Origin: JAFGQE01 sp046484775
Lineage (GTDB): Bacteria > Bacillota > Clostridia > DUPQ01
NCBI GenBank assembly: GCA_046484775.1
Contig: JAWOIG010000111.1
Location: 1 to 16,554, forward strand
Reading direction: 5' to 3'
Length of the DNA stretch: 16,554 nucleotides
In this document: piece after piece, positions 5,949 through 12,700 of the stretch
How the letters are laid out: each line of letters begins with the position of its first letter
Position numbering within the stretch: the first letter of the stretch is position 1
The notes under the pieces: model-generated
The model's input: only the letters and a program-made list of their open reading frames with translations
Databases searched by the model: none
What the model was told of the DNA's origin: nothing
Program-made: the position numbers and the translations under genes

Positions 5949-7544
5949 ATGATTTTGTACTTCTTCATAATCATTCCTTTGGCGGCCGGCATACTTATTT
6001 ATCTTGTGCCGAAAAAACACATGATTCGTTTTGCCTTTTTATTGCAACTTGGACTTCTGGGATTAAGCATATACAACTTTATCATGATAAGGCTGGAAGG
6101 ACCTAGGGAAATTGTTCTGGGAGGATTTGAAATCATAGCCGGCATATCGCTGAGATGCGACACCTTGTCCGGAGCCCTCTTGATTCTGACTGCATTCATT
6201 TTCACAATGTGCTATATCTTTGGATTGATGGATAAGCTGATGAGCAATCTGTTCATATTTCTTTTCCTGGTCCTCCAGGCCTTGATTACCACAATATTCC
6301 TTTCAAGGGACCTGTTCAATATTTATGTGGTTACCGAAGTTTCCACAATAATAGTTGCAGTGCTGATAATGTTCAAAAAGGACAGCCGATCCATATACGA
6401 CGGCATGCTGTATCTGATTACAAACATTGCCGCAATGACGTTTTTCCTTTTCGGTACGGCATTCATATACAAGATTTTCGGAACGCTGGACATTGACATG
6501 ATAGAGGCGAAAATGCATGCGGTGGCCGATCCAAAGTCGCTGATCCTGCCATTTGCGTTGATTATGACCGGTATATGCCTTAAATGTGCATTCGTGCCGT
6601 TGTTCAACTGGCTTCCAAAGGCCCACGCGACCCCATCCACGCCATCGATCATTTCCGTGATTCTTTCCGGCCTGTATGTGAAATGCGGGTTATACATGTT
6701 CATAAGAATGAGGGAAATGTTCATGCCGACCATAGTGATTGACGAAGTGTTCCTTTACATCGGCATAGCCACGGGAATAATCGGATTTGTGATGGCGATG
6801 GTGCAGAAAGACATCAAGCTGATACTTGCATACCATACCATAAGCCAGATGGGGCTTATATTGATGGGAATATCATACGGAAACCAATTTTCTTATTATG
6901 GCGGCGTATTGCACATGTTCAATCATGCGGTATTCAAGAGCCTTTTGTTTTTCTTTGCGGGAATCATCATATCCAAATACGGAACAAGAGATATAACTAA
7001 AATCAGGGGAGTATTCAAACGGATGCCGTTTGTGAGCGTGATGGCCTTTGCGGCGATGTTAGGAATCACAGGGGCCCCGTTGTTCAATGGCAGCGTCTCG
7101 AAATATTTCATTGAAAGCGGTCTTGAGGGCAGCATAGTTGAATATGAATTCATATTGATAAGCACCGGAACTATAATTTCATTTATAAAATTCTCGCAGA
7201 TATTCCTTGGAGGCGGATCCGGGGGAAAGATACAGGTCGACCGATGGAAAAAGGCCGCAGTTGCCATCATGGGGACTATGTGTCTTGCGATGGGAATAGG
7301 AGGAACGATAATAATCGGGGCTGTCTTCAATTACAAGGTTTCGATCGACGCCGCGGGATATGCGAGAAATGCGGCCATCTTCCTATTTAGCTTGATTGGA
7401 GGATACCTCCTTTATACGAAATACCTTAAAAAAACCAGGTTTATCAAAGAAGGAATTTCATTGGAGCTTGGAGTAAACGAGATTGGGCTATGCCTTGCAG
7501 GGTTCTTTGTGTTCATGACCGCCGCGGCATATCTGATTCAATGA
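5949..7544 (+). CDS. mrpD: Mrp antiporter subunit D, second copy
   Basis: This 531-residue protein is a tandem paralogue of the preceding one: collinear without large gaps and identical in most transmembrane cores. The proton-path residues fall at the same positions (Glu130, Lys212, Lys224, His226, Lys245, His326, Lys330). Differences cluster at helix edges and loops (for example AYHTISQ against AYSTISQ near residue 295). It starts after an 86-base gap with only a modest AAGAGG ribosome binding site, so it may be translated less than the first copy. The Mrp complex normally has two antiporter-like subunits, MrpA and MrpD. With no full MrpA here, this second copy may fill that place (inference). 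It ends 16 bases before the convergent pfkA stop, and no intrinsic terminator is evident. Confidence 0.92.
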   Translation: MILYFFIIIPLAAGILIYLVPKKHMIRFAFLLQLGLLGLSIYNFIMIRLEGPREIVLGGFEIIAGISLRCDTLSGALLILTAFIFTMCYIFGLMDKLMSNLFIFLFLVLQALITTIFLSRDLFNIYVVTEVSTIIVAVLIMFKKDSRSIYDGMLYLITNIAAMTFFLFGTAFIYKIFGTLDIDMIEAKMHAVADPKSLILPFALIMTGICLKCAFVPLFNWLPKAHATPSTPSIISVILSGLYVKCGLYMFIRMREMFMPTIVIDEVFLYIGIATGIIGFVMAMVQKDIKLILAYHTISQMGLILMGISYGNQFSYYGGVLHMFNHAVFKSLLFFFAGIIISKYGTRDITKIRGVFKRMPFVSVMAFAAMLGITGAPLFNGSVSKYFIESGLEGSIVEYEFILISTGTIISFIKFSQIFLGGGSGGKIQVDRWKKAAVAIMGTMCLAMGIGGTIIIGAVFNYKVSIDAAGYARNAAIFLFSLIGGYLLYTKYLKKTRFIKEGISLELGVNEIGLCLAGFFVFMTAAAYLIQ

Positions 7545-7560
7545 CAAAGGCCGGGACTCG

Positions 7561-8637
7561 TCATCGCGGTTGTCCGAAGCTGGTATTAAGCATACGGCCT
7601 GCCTTTATGAGACTATGGTTCCTTGGAACAAGCTTAAGCTTGCCTGCGACGGTTTTCAAGGGGATGGCTGTAATCTTATTGTCCTTGATTGCAACCATTT
7701 TTCCATAATTCGCATCTAAAATCATCTGTGCCGCATATGTGCCGAGCTTTGTTGCAAGAACTCGGTCGTAAGGACTTGGCGTACCTCCGCGCTGCTGATA
7801 TCCCGGCACTGTAACGCGCAGTTCAAGAGTGGTCTTGGCCGCTATTTCAGCCGCAACCTTGTATCCCATGGAAGGGTATGGCAATGAAGCGTAATATGTT
7901 TTATAATCCTTGCTTTTCATTTTTGATTCATCCAGCGTCAAGGCTCCTTCCGCAACTGCGATAATAGAAAATTTCTTACCCTCGGTCTGCCTTTCATGCA
8001 GTTTTTCTATAATTCTGTCTATTGAATAAGGAAATTCAGGTATAAGGATTACATCCGCTCCGCCCGCTATTCCTGCATAAAGGGTCAGCCATCCGGCGTC
8101 ATGCCCCATGAATTCGATTATCATGACTCTTCCGTGCGATTGTGCTGTCGAGTGTATCCGGTCTATTATTTCGGTTGCAATGTCGACAGCGCTATGAAAA
8201 CCAAAGGTGAAATCCGTACCATATAGATCGTTGTCTATTGTTTTGGGAAGTCCGATAACGTTAAGTCCCTTTTCACTGAGCAGATTGGCGGTCTTATGTG
8301 TTCCGTTGCCTCCAAGGACGACAAGGCAGTCGAGCTCGAATTTCCTGTAGTTCTCTATCATCATTTCTATTTTTTCAGGGCTTTTCTGAATTTGTTTGAA
8401 AGACTCCCGACTGGTTCCAAGAATTGTACCGCCAAGCGTAAGTATTCCGGAAAGGTCGTCGGCAGATAATTCCCGGGCGTTTCCGTCCATAAGCCCACGG
8501 TATCCGTCGGAGAATCCGATTGCCTTCATGCCATATTTTTCCACCACAGGCTTGGCGACTCCCCTGATTGCAGCGTTGAGGCCGGGACAATCGCCGCCGC
8601 TGGTCAATATTCCGATGGTTTTATTTTTATCGCTCAT
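7561..8637 (-). CDS. pfkA: 6-phosphofructokinase (PfkA family, mixed-substrate type)
   Basis: The 358-residue cytosolic enzyme phosphorylates fructose 6-phosphate in glycolysis. GILTSGGDCPGLNAA (9-23) is the N-terminal phosphate-binding motif. PKTIDND (131-137) holds the catalytic Asp135 and Asp137. GGNGT (109-113) lies where E. coli ATP-PFK has GGDGS and PPi-dependent enzymes have GGDD. Gly112 in that loop speaks for ATP, while Lys132, Gly in E. coli, is typical of PPi-PFKs and of the group III enzymes, some of which are ATP-dependent. Asn111 replaces the usual Mg-binding Asp. MGHDAGWL (177-184) also follows the group III pattern. GGGAGG precedes ATG 8637. The gene is monocistronic, with its own promoter. 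Confidence 0.92.
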   Translation of the reverse strand: MSDKNKTIGILTSGGDCPGLNAAIRGVAKPVVEKYGMKAIGFSDGYRGLMDGNARELSADDLSGILTLGGTILGTSRESFKQIQKSPEKIEMMIENYRKFELDCLVVLGGNGTHKTANLLSEKGLNVIGLPKTIDNDLYGTDFTFGFHSAVDIATEIIDRIHSTAQSHGRVMIIEFMGHDAGWLTLYAGIAGGADVILIPEFPYSIDRIIEKLHERQTEGKKFSIIAVAEGALTLDESKMKSKDYKTYYASLPYPSMGYKVAAEIAAKTTLELRVTVPGYQQRGGTPSPYDRVLATKLGTYAAQMILDANYGKMVAIKDNKITAIPLKTVAGKLKLVPRNHSLIKAGRMLNTSFGQPR

Positions 8638-8667
8638 TGAAGCCGCCTCCCTTAAATAACTGACTCA

Positions 8668-8697
8668 ATTATATCAGATATGGCCAAAATATCATAA
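8668..8697 (-). promoter_or_regulatory. pfkA promoter (extended -10)
   Basis: On the minus strand TATAAT (plus positions 8668-8673) is a perfect -10, preceded by TGA, giving the extended form TGATATAAT. A weak -35 (TTTATG/TATGAT region, about 8691-8697) lies 17-19 bases upstream. The start codon is about 30 bases downstream of the -10, leaving a short leader with the GGGAGG ribosome binding site. Confidence 0.65.
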
Positions 8698-8754
8698 ACG
8701 ACGGCGGGCGAGTGCGGGAATGAGCGGACAATGGAAACAAATATTGCGCCATCA

Positions 8755-8783
8755 GAAAAACACCCGCCTTCCGGCGGGCGTTT
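8755..8783 (-). terminator. Intrinsic terminator of the hydCBA operon
   Basis: Read on the minus strand, an 8-bp GC-rich stem (CGCCCGCC and GGCGGGTG, one G-T pair) closes a GGAA loop at plus positions 8761-8780. It is followed by TTTTT (8756-8760), and an AAA on the 5' side can pair with part of the T run. It lies 17-40 bases after the hydA stop, so it separates hydA from pfkA transcription. Confidence 0.9.
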
Positions 8784-8799
8784 GAATACAAGAAGATGG

Positions 8800-10524
8800 C
8801 TACTTCTTTCTGTTTTTATATTTTGTGTGCAACAGATGATGGGATTTCTCGCCCAGCGGCTTTATGAGAAAATCATCGTAGAGTTTTTTTATTGCAGGAT
8901 TTTCATGTGATTTTCGAATTGGAAGATTGCCGTCCGCCCTGTAGATGGCATCCATTCTTTTCAGCCTTAGTTCATCGGTCCCGCCGAACGGTTGTCCGCC
9001 TCCGCCGATGCACCCGCCGGGACAGCACATTATTTCTATGAAGGCATATTCGGCTTTGCCGGATTTAATCAATTCCATGACCTTCCTGGCATTAGACAGT
9101 GAGTGGGCTACGGCGACTTTTACTATTGTTCCGTTCAGATCAACCTCTGCCTCCTTGATTCCCTCAAGGCCCCTGACTGCCTTGAAATCCAGGGATTCGA
9201 GCGTTTTTCCGGTCACTACTTCATAAACCGTTCTTAATGCGGCTTCCATTACACCGCCGGTGGCCCCGAATATCACGGCTGCGCCGGTTGAAAGACCAAA
9301 GGGGGCATCGTAATCTTCCTCCTCCAGCTGATTGAAGTCAACACCCGCCTGCCGAAGCATTTTCCCAAGTTCCCTTGTTGTCAGAACCACATCGACATCC
9401 GGGGCTTTTCCGTCCACCGACATTTCATCGCGTACGGCCTCGAACTTCTTGGCGGTGCACGGCATTATTGAAACGCTGAATATATCTTCCGGCTTCTTTC
9501 CGATTTTTTCTGCATAATAGCCCTTTGCCAGCGCGCCGAACATCTGCTGGGGCGACTTGCAGCTTGAAAGATGAGCAAGCAATTCGGGGTAATATTGCTC
9601 AATGAAATTTATCCAACCGGGACTGCAGGAAGTAAGCATCGGAAGAACGCCTCCATTGTTGATTCGCTCAAGAAGCTCGTGTCCCTCCTCGATTATGGTA
9701 AGGTCCGCGGTAAAATCGGTGTCGAAAACCTTGTCAAAGCCCAGAGCCCTTAGGGATGAGACAAGTTTTCCCGTAACGATGGCGCCGGGTTCCAGACCGA
9801 ACTCCTCTCCGATGGATACCCTTACCGCGGGAGCCGTTTGTACCACAACGGTTTTGTCGGGATCGTTGATTGCCTCCCACACACGCTCGATGTCCTCTTT
9901 CTCGGTTATGGCCGCCACGGGGCAGACCACGGAGCATTGTCCGCAGGCGACACAGGCCACATCTCCCAGATACCAGCCGAAAGCAGGTTTGACCTCGACA
10001 TCGCCGCTTCTGCCGATATAGTCCAGGATTGCAAGACCCTGCACCTTGGAGCACATCTGGATGCACCTTCCGCATTTTATGCATTTGTTCTGGTTTCTTT
10101 CGATGGACGGACTGCTGGTGTCTATTTCCTGGCGTACCAGTATGTTTTCAAACCGGCTTTCCCTGACGCCGAGGTTTGCGGCTATCTCCTGCAGACCGCA
10201 ATGATTGTTCTTTTTGCATGCGGTGCAGTTCATGTCATGGTTTGCAAGAAGCAGTTCGATGACGACCTTTCTGGCCTGACGGACTTTCTGTGTATTGGTC
10301 CGGATTATCATGCCTTCCCTTACCGATGTAGCGCAGGCGGCCTGAAGGGTTTTGTAACCGTCGACCTCGACTACGCATACCCGGCAGTTTGCCTTTACTT
10401 CCTGATCGGGATGATAACAAAGGTTGGGTATTGTTATACCTGTGTCCCTGGCTGCGAGAAGAATCGATGTTCCCTCGGGAACCAGGACGGGCCTGTTGTT
10501 TATCTTTACATTTACCATATTCAT
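8800..10524 (-). CDS. hydA: [FeFe] hydrogenase catalytic subunit HydA
   Basis: The 574-residue protein carries the H-cluster and makes or oxidises H2. Order of domains: N-terminal [2Fe-2S] (Cys36, 47, 50, 64), His-ligated [4Fe-4S] (His96, Cys100, 103, 109), a two-cluster ferredoxin domain (Cys148, 151, 154, 158 and Cys191, 194, 197, 201), the H-cluster domain, and a C-terminal small-subunit-like tail (about 530-574). H-cluster motifs are TSCSPGW (298-304), MPCTAKKFE (354-362) and EIMCCPGGC plus GGGGQP (497-512). The first differs from the textbook TSCCP and the third has Cys500 where Ala is usual. Start 10524 is chosen because GGAGG lies 6 bases before it; ATG 10560 lies upstream in the hydB-hydA junction and has no such site. 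Last gene of hydCBA, 10 bases after hydB. Confidence 0.95.
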   Translation of the reverse strand: MNMVNVKINNRPVLVPEGTSILLAARDTGITIPNLCYHPDQEVKANCRVCVVEVDGYKTLQAACATSVREGMIIRTNTQKVRQARKVVIELLLANHDMNCTACKKNNHCGLQEIAANLGVRESRFENILVRQEIDTSSPSIERNQNKCIKCGRCIQMCSKVQGLAILDYIGRSGDVEVKPAFGWYLGDVACVACGQCSVVCPVAAITEKEDIERVWEAINDPDKTVVVQTAPAVRVSIGEEFGLEPGAIVTGKLVSSLRALGFDKVFDTDFTADLTIIEEGHELLERINNGGVLPMLTSCSPGWINFIEQYYPELLAHLSSCKSPQQMFGALAKGYYAEKIGKKPEDIFSVSIMPCTAKKFEAVRDEMSVDGKAPDVDVVLTTRELGKMLRQAGVDFNQLEEEDYDAPFGLSTGAAVIFGATGGVMEAALRTVYEVVTGKTLESLDFKAVRGLEGIKEAEVDLNGTIVKVAVAHSLSNARKVMELIKSGKAEYAFIEIMCCPGGCIGGGGQPFGGTDELRLKRMDAIYRADGNLPIRKSHENPAIKKLYDDFLIKPLGEKSHHLLHTKYKNRKK

Positions 10525-10534
10525 AATGTCCCTC

Positions 10535-11812
10535 CTATACGGCAGTGGAATCCGTTGCATGTATTCTGCTTCGGAATTCCTCCGGAAAATACCGGAGCAC
10601 TTTCTTTATGGCTGTTGGCGCAGCCTGCCCCAGACCACAGATGGATGCCTCGCTCATTGTTTCCAGCAGTATCCCAAGCAAAGCCAGGTCACTGTCGACG
10701 GCAACACCTTCGATGAAACGGTCAAGAAGAATAAGCGTCTGTGCAAGTCCTTCGCGGCAAGGCGTGCATTTGCCGCAGGATTCATGATGAAAGAACCCGA
10801 TGATCCTTTTCAATATATCAAGCACATTTATTCTTTCGTCCATTACTATTATTGCGCCGGAACCAAAATTAAGGTCGTTCTCCCTCATTGAGGCATAATC
10901 AAGGGGGATATCCGACATATCCGCGGGAATCACCGGACCGGACGCCCCGCCTAGCTGTATCATTTTGATTTCGCGGTTGTTCGGAATACCGCCGCCCAGG
11001 CCGTATATGATGTCTTTTATGGGCGTTCCGAAAACGACTTCGTAAAGCCCTGGCCTGACAACATTTCCGCTGAGGCATACAAGCTTTGTTCCCTTTGAGG
11101 AATCAGTACCGATTTTCGAAAATTCCGCCCCGCCCATTTCGATAATGTGAGGAATATTGCAGAACGTCTCCACATTGTTAATCTGTGTCGGTTTGTTGTA
11201 AAGTCCGCATGTCGTCGGGAAAGGAGGCTTGTATGTGGCGCGGCCGGATTTGCCCTCGATTGTCACGAGAAGCGCAAACTCCTCGCCGCAGACATAGGAG
11301 CCGGCTCCCGTATAAACATCAATGTCGAAATCGAATCCTGTATCAAGTATATTGTCCCCTAGAAATCCACGGACCCGCGCCTGTTCAAGCGCCTTTTCAA
11401 CTCTTCCGGCCGCACGTGCGTATTCGCCCCTGATGAAGATATATCCATGCTTTATACCTGTGGCACAAGCGCTTATTATGATGCCCTCGATCAACTGGTG
11501 AGGATCGTTTTCCATCAGATATCTGTCCTTGAAATTCCCTGGTTCGCCTTCGTCGGCATTGCAGATGATATATTTGGAAGATCCTTCGGCCTCCCTGACT
11601 GCCTCCATTTTAAGTCCGGTTGGAAAGGCTGCCCCCCCGCGGCCCTTCAGGCCGGAGGTCTTTATTTCATTGATTATATCGCCGCCGCTCATTGCGAGAG
11701 CTTTCCTCAGGGAGTCATATCCACCGTGGGAAATGTAGTCGTCAATGGATTCGGGATTAATTTCACCAAACCTTTTCGTCAGTAATTTTTTGACATATGT
11801 ATTTTCATTCAT
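10535..11812 (-). CDS. hydB: Hydrogenase NADH-binding subunit HydB (NuoF-like, short form)
   Basis: The 425-residue flavoprotein passes electrons between NADH and HydA. The FMN/NADH region shows GRGGAAFPTGLKME (57-70), CNADEGEPGNFKDR (84-97) and GAGSYVCGEE (169-178). The C-terminal [4Fe-4S] ligands are Cys346, Cys349, Cys352 (SCGKCTPC) and Cys392. It has neither the N-terminal thioredoxin-like [2Fe-2S] domain nor the C-terminal two-cluster ferredoxin domain of the roughly 600-residue HydB of well studied bifurcating hydrogenases, so it has the size of NuoF. Phe179 replaces the Thr usual in CGEET. The start has AGGAGG 7 bases upstream and overlaps the hydC end by 8 bases. Confidence 0.93.
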   Translation of the reverse strand: MNENTYVKKLLTKRFGEINPESIDDYISHGGYDSLRKALAMSGGDIINEIKTSGLKGRGGAAFPTGLKMEAVREAEGSSKYIICNADEGEPGNFKDRYLMENDPHQLIEGIIISACATGIKHGYIFIRGEYARAAGRVEKALEQARVRGFLGDNILDTGFDFDIDVYTGAGSYVCGEEFALLVTIEGKSGRATYKPPFPTTCGLYNKPTQINNVETFCNIPHIIEMGGAEFSKIGTDSSKGTKLVCLSGNVVRPGLYEVVFGTPIKDIIYGLGGGIPNNREIKMIQLGGASGPVIPADMSDIPLDYASMRENDLNFGSGAIIVMDERINVLDILKRIIGFFHHESCGKCTPCREGLAQTLILLDRFIEGVAVDSDLALLGILLETMSEASICGLGQAAPTAIKKVLRYFPEEFRSRIHATDSTAV

Positions 11813-12269
11813 GGCTTTTCCTCCTGTGTTCGGCCAGAACCGAGGATATTTTTTCCGCCGTCAGGTTGCCGTATAGATTGTCCCCGATCTGCATTGCCGG
11901 GGCCTTGTCGCAGCATCCGAGACAACTCGAGTACTCAAGCGAGAACAATCCGTCGTCTGTTGTCTGCCCCATTTTGATCTTTAGCTTTTGCTCAAGCTCC
12001 CGTACCACGTTCAATGAATTATTGACATAGCAGGGAACATCATGGCAAACCTGTATGATGTAATTCCCCCGGGGTTTTGTCGACAGAAGCGAGTAAAAGG
12101 ACGCCACACTGTGAACCCTGCTTTCCGGAAGCCCGGTTTCCCTTGCGAATTCCCTTATATCCTCCTGCGTCAGATAATTGCATGGCGTGGTTTTTTGATA
12201 AGCCAGCATTGCCCCGATCAGTTTATCCGGCGTCCTGCCGAATTTTTCAAGCGCCTCCTTGACCTGCAT
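11805..12269 (-). CDS. hydC: Hydrogenase subunit HydC (NuoE-like, thioredoxin-fold [2Fe-2S])
   Basis: The 154-residue protein has an N-terminal helical part (about 1-65) and a thioredoxin-like domain with four [2Fe-2S] ligands: Cys75 and Cys80 (VCHDVPC), Cys116 and Cys120 (SCLGCC); Cys119 is an additional cysteine. It relays electrons with HydB, as NuoE does with NuoF. I place the start at ATG 12269, where GGAGG lies 7 bases upstream and the N-terminus matches the family. The frame extends 50 codons further upstream, but that stretch has no family resemblance and overlaps the leader palindromes. First gene of hydC-hydB-hydA. Confidence 0.93.
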   Translation of the reverse strand: MQVKEALEKFGRTPDKLIGAMLAYQKTTPCNYLTQEDIREFARETGLPESRVHSVASFYSLLSTKPRGNYIIQVCHDVPCYVNNSLNVVRELEQKLKIKMGQTTDDGLFSLEYSSCLGCCDKAPAMQIGDNLYGNLTAEKISSVLAEHRRKSHE

Positions 12270-12295
12270 ATTGCCACCTCCAGAATAAAAATCAC

Positions 12296-12365
12296 TGCCG
12301 GCCGGCATTCCCACGAATGAAAATGAAAACAACCGGGTTGTTCCAAACCAATGTTTCATATGAAA
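12296..12365 (-). promoter_or_regulatory. Cluster of palindromes in the hydC leader
   Basis: Three perfect inverted repeats sit within 70 bases of the 5' leader: TGCCGGCCGGCA (12296-12307), AACAACC-G-GGTTGTT (12328-12342) and TTTCATATGAAA (12354-12365). They lie between the inferred transcription start and hydC. They may be protein-binding sites or RNA hairpins; I do not recognise a known regulator motif in them. On the minus strand the middle one is followed by a T-rich stretch (GTTGTTTTCATTTT), so weak attenuation is conceivable. Confidence 0.45.
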
Positions 12366-12414
12366 GCTACTCATATCAGTTGTCCAAGAGCCAAATAAAA
12401 AATGAAGCGAATCG

Positions 12415-12448
12415 GTCAAAATTTAATGCATAAAACAATACTTTTGAC
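12415..12448. repeat. Inverted repeat at the hyd transcription start
   Basis: GTCAAAA (12415-12421) and TTTTGAC (12442-12448) form a 7-bp inverted repeat with a 20-base AT-rich loop, at the predicted start point of the hydCBA transcript. It could be an operator or a hairpin at the very 5' end of the mRNA. Confidence 0.45.
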
Positions 12449-12454
12449 TTTTTC

Positions 12455-12484
12455 ATTCTACACCTTTCGGAAGGCGGGAATCAA
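12455..12484 (-). promoter_or_regulatory. hydCBA promoter
   Basis: On the minus strand TTGATT (plus positions 12479-12484) and TAGAAT (12455-12460) are separated by 18 bases, a reasonable sigma-A type promoter. The start would be near 12448, giving a leader of about 180 bases before hydC. A Rex-type operator lies 5 bases beyond the -35 hexamer. Confidence 0.6.
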
Positions 12485-12489
12485 GAAAA

Positions 12490-12507
12490 TTGTTAATGTT
12501 TTAACAT
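12490..12507. promoter_or_regulatory. Rex operator (redox-sensing repressor site)
   Basis: TTGTTAATGTTTTAACAT matches the clostridial Rex consensus TTGTTAANNNNTTAACAA at 13 of 14 defined positions. Rex senses the NADH/NAD+ ratio and in Clostridia represses fermentation and hydrogenase genes, releasing DNA when NADH is high. The site lies just upstream of the inferred hydCBA -35 element, so NADH-dependent expression of the hydrogenase is likely. Confidence 0.75.
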
Positions 12508-12646
12508 GTTGTTACCGGAGCATGGAGTTAAGTAATAAATTCAATTCCCGATTCCGGCCCCGGATTGAAGGACTCAATTGCAAATGTTATCGATGGAGGA
12601 AGACCCAAGGAGCAAATGAGGAGGCATATCCAAAGAGCGAATGAAT
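12508..12646. other. Intergenic stretch with a purine-rich direct repeat, no gene seen
   Basis: No convincing gene lies here; a 40-codon frame from ATG 12522 lacks a usable ribosome binding site. Two copies of a 16-base direct repeat, CCAAGGAGCAAATGAG (12605-12620) and CCAAAGAGCGAATGAA (12630-12645), agree at 13 of 16 positions, are 25 bases apart, and end directly before the -35 of the exporter promoter, where activators often bind. Confidence 0.4.
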
Positions 12647-12675
12647 TTGACAAACATAAAAGTTTCTGTTAGAAT
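12647..12675 (+). promoter_or_regulatory. Promoter of the riboswitch/ABC exporter transcript
   Basis: TTGACA (12647-12652) is a perfect -35 and TAGAAT (12670-12675) a 5/6 -10, with the ideal 17-base spacer. Transcription should start near 12682, about 20 bases before the riboswitch aptamer. Confidence 0.85.
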
Positions 12676-12700
12676 TCCTGACAATATACACTATATGTAT

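Noticed and set aside
9838..10716. 292-codon open frame on the plus strand
   Set aside because: Lies opposite hydA and hydB, whose domains are unambiguous; composition is that of a reverse-strand shadow.
12270..12419. 50-codon N-terminal extension of HydC
   Set aside because: No family similarity, covers leader palindromes, and ATG 12269 has a strong GGAGG at ideal spacing.
12402..12644. 80-codon open frame in the hyd/exporter intergenic region
   Set aside because: Runs through the Rex site, the hyd promoter and the direct repeats; no ribosome binding site and no protein-like pattern.
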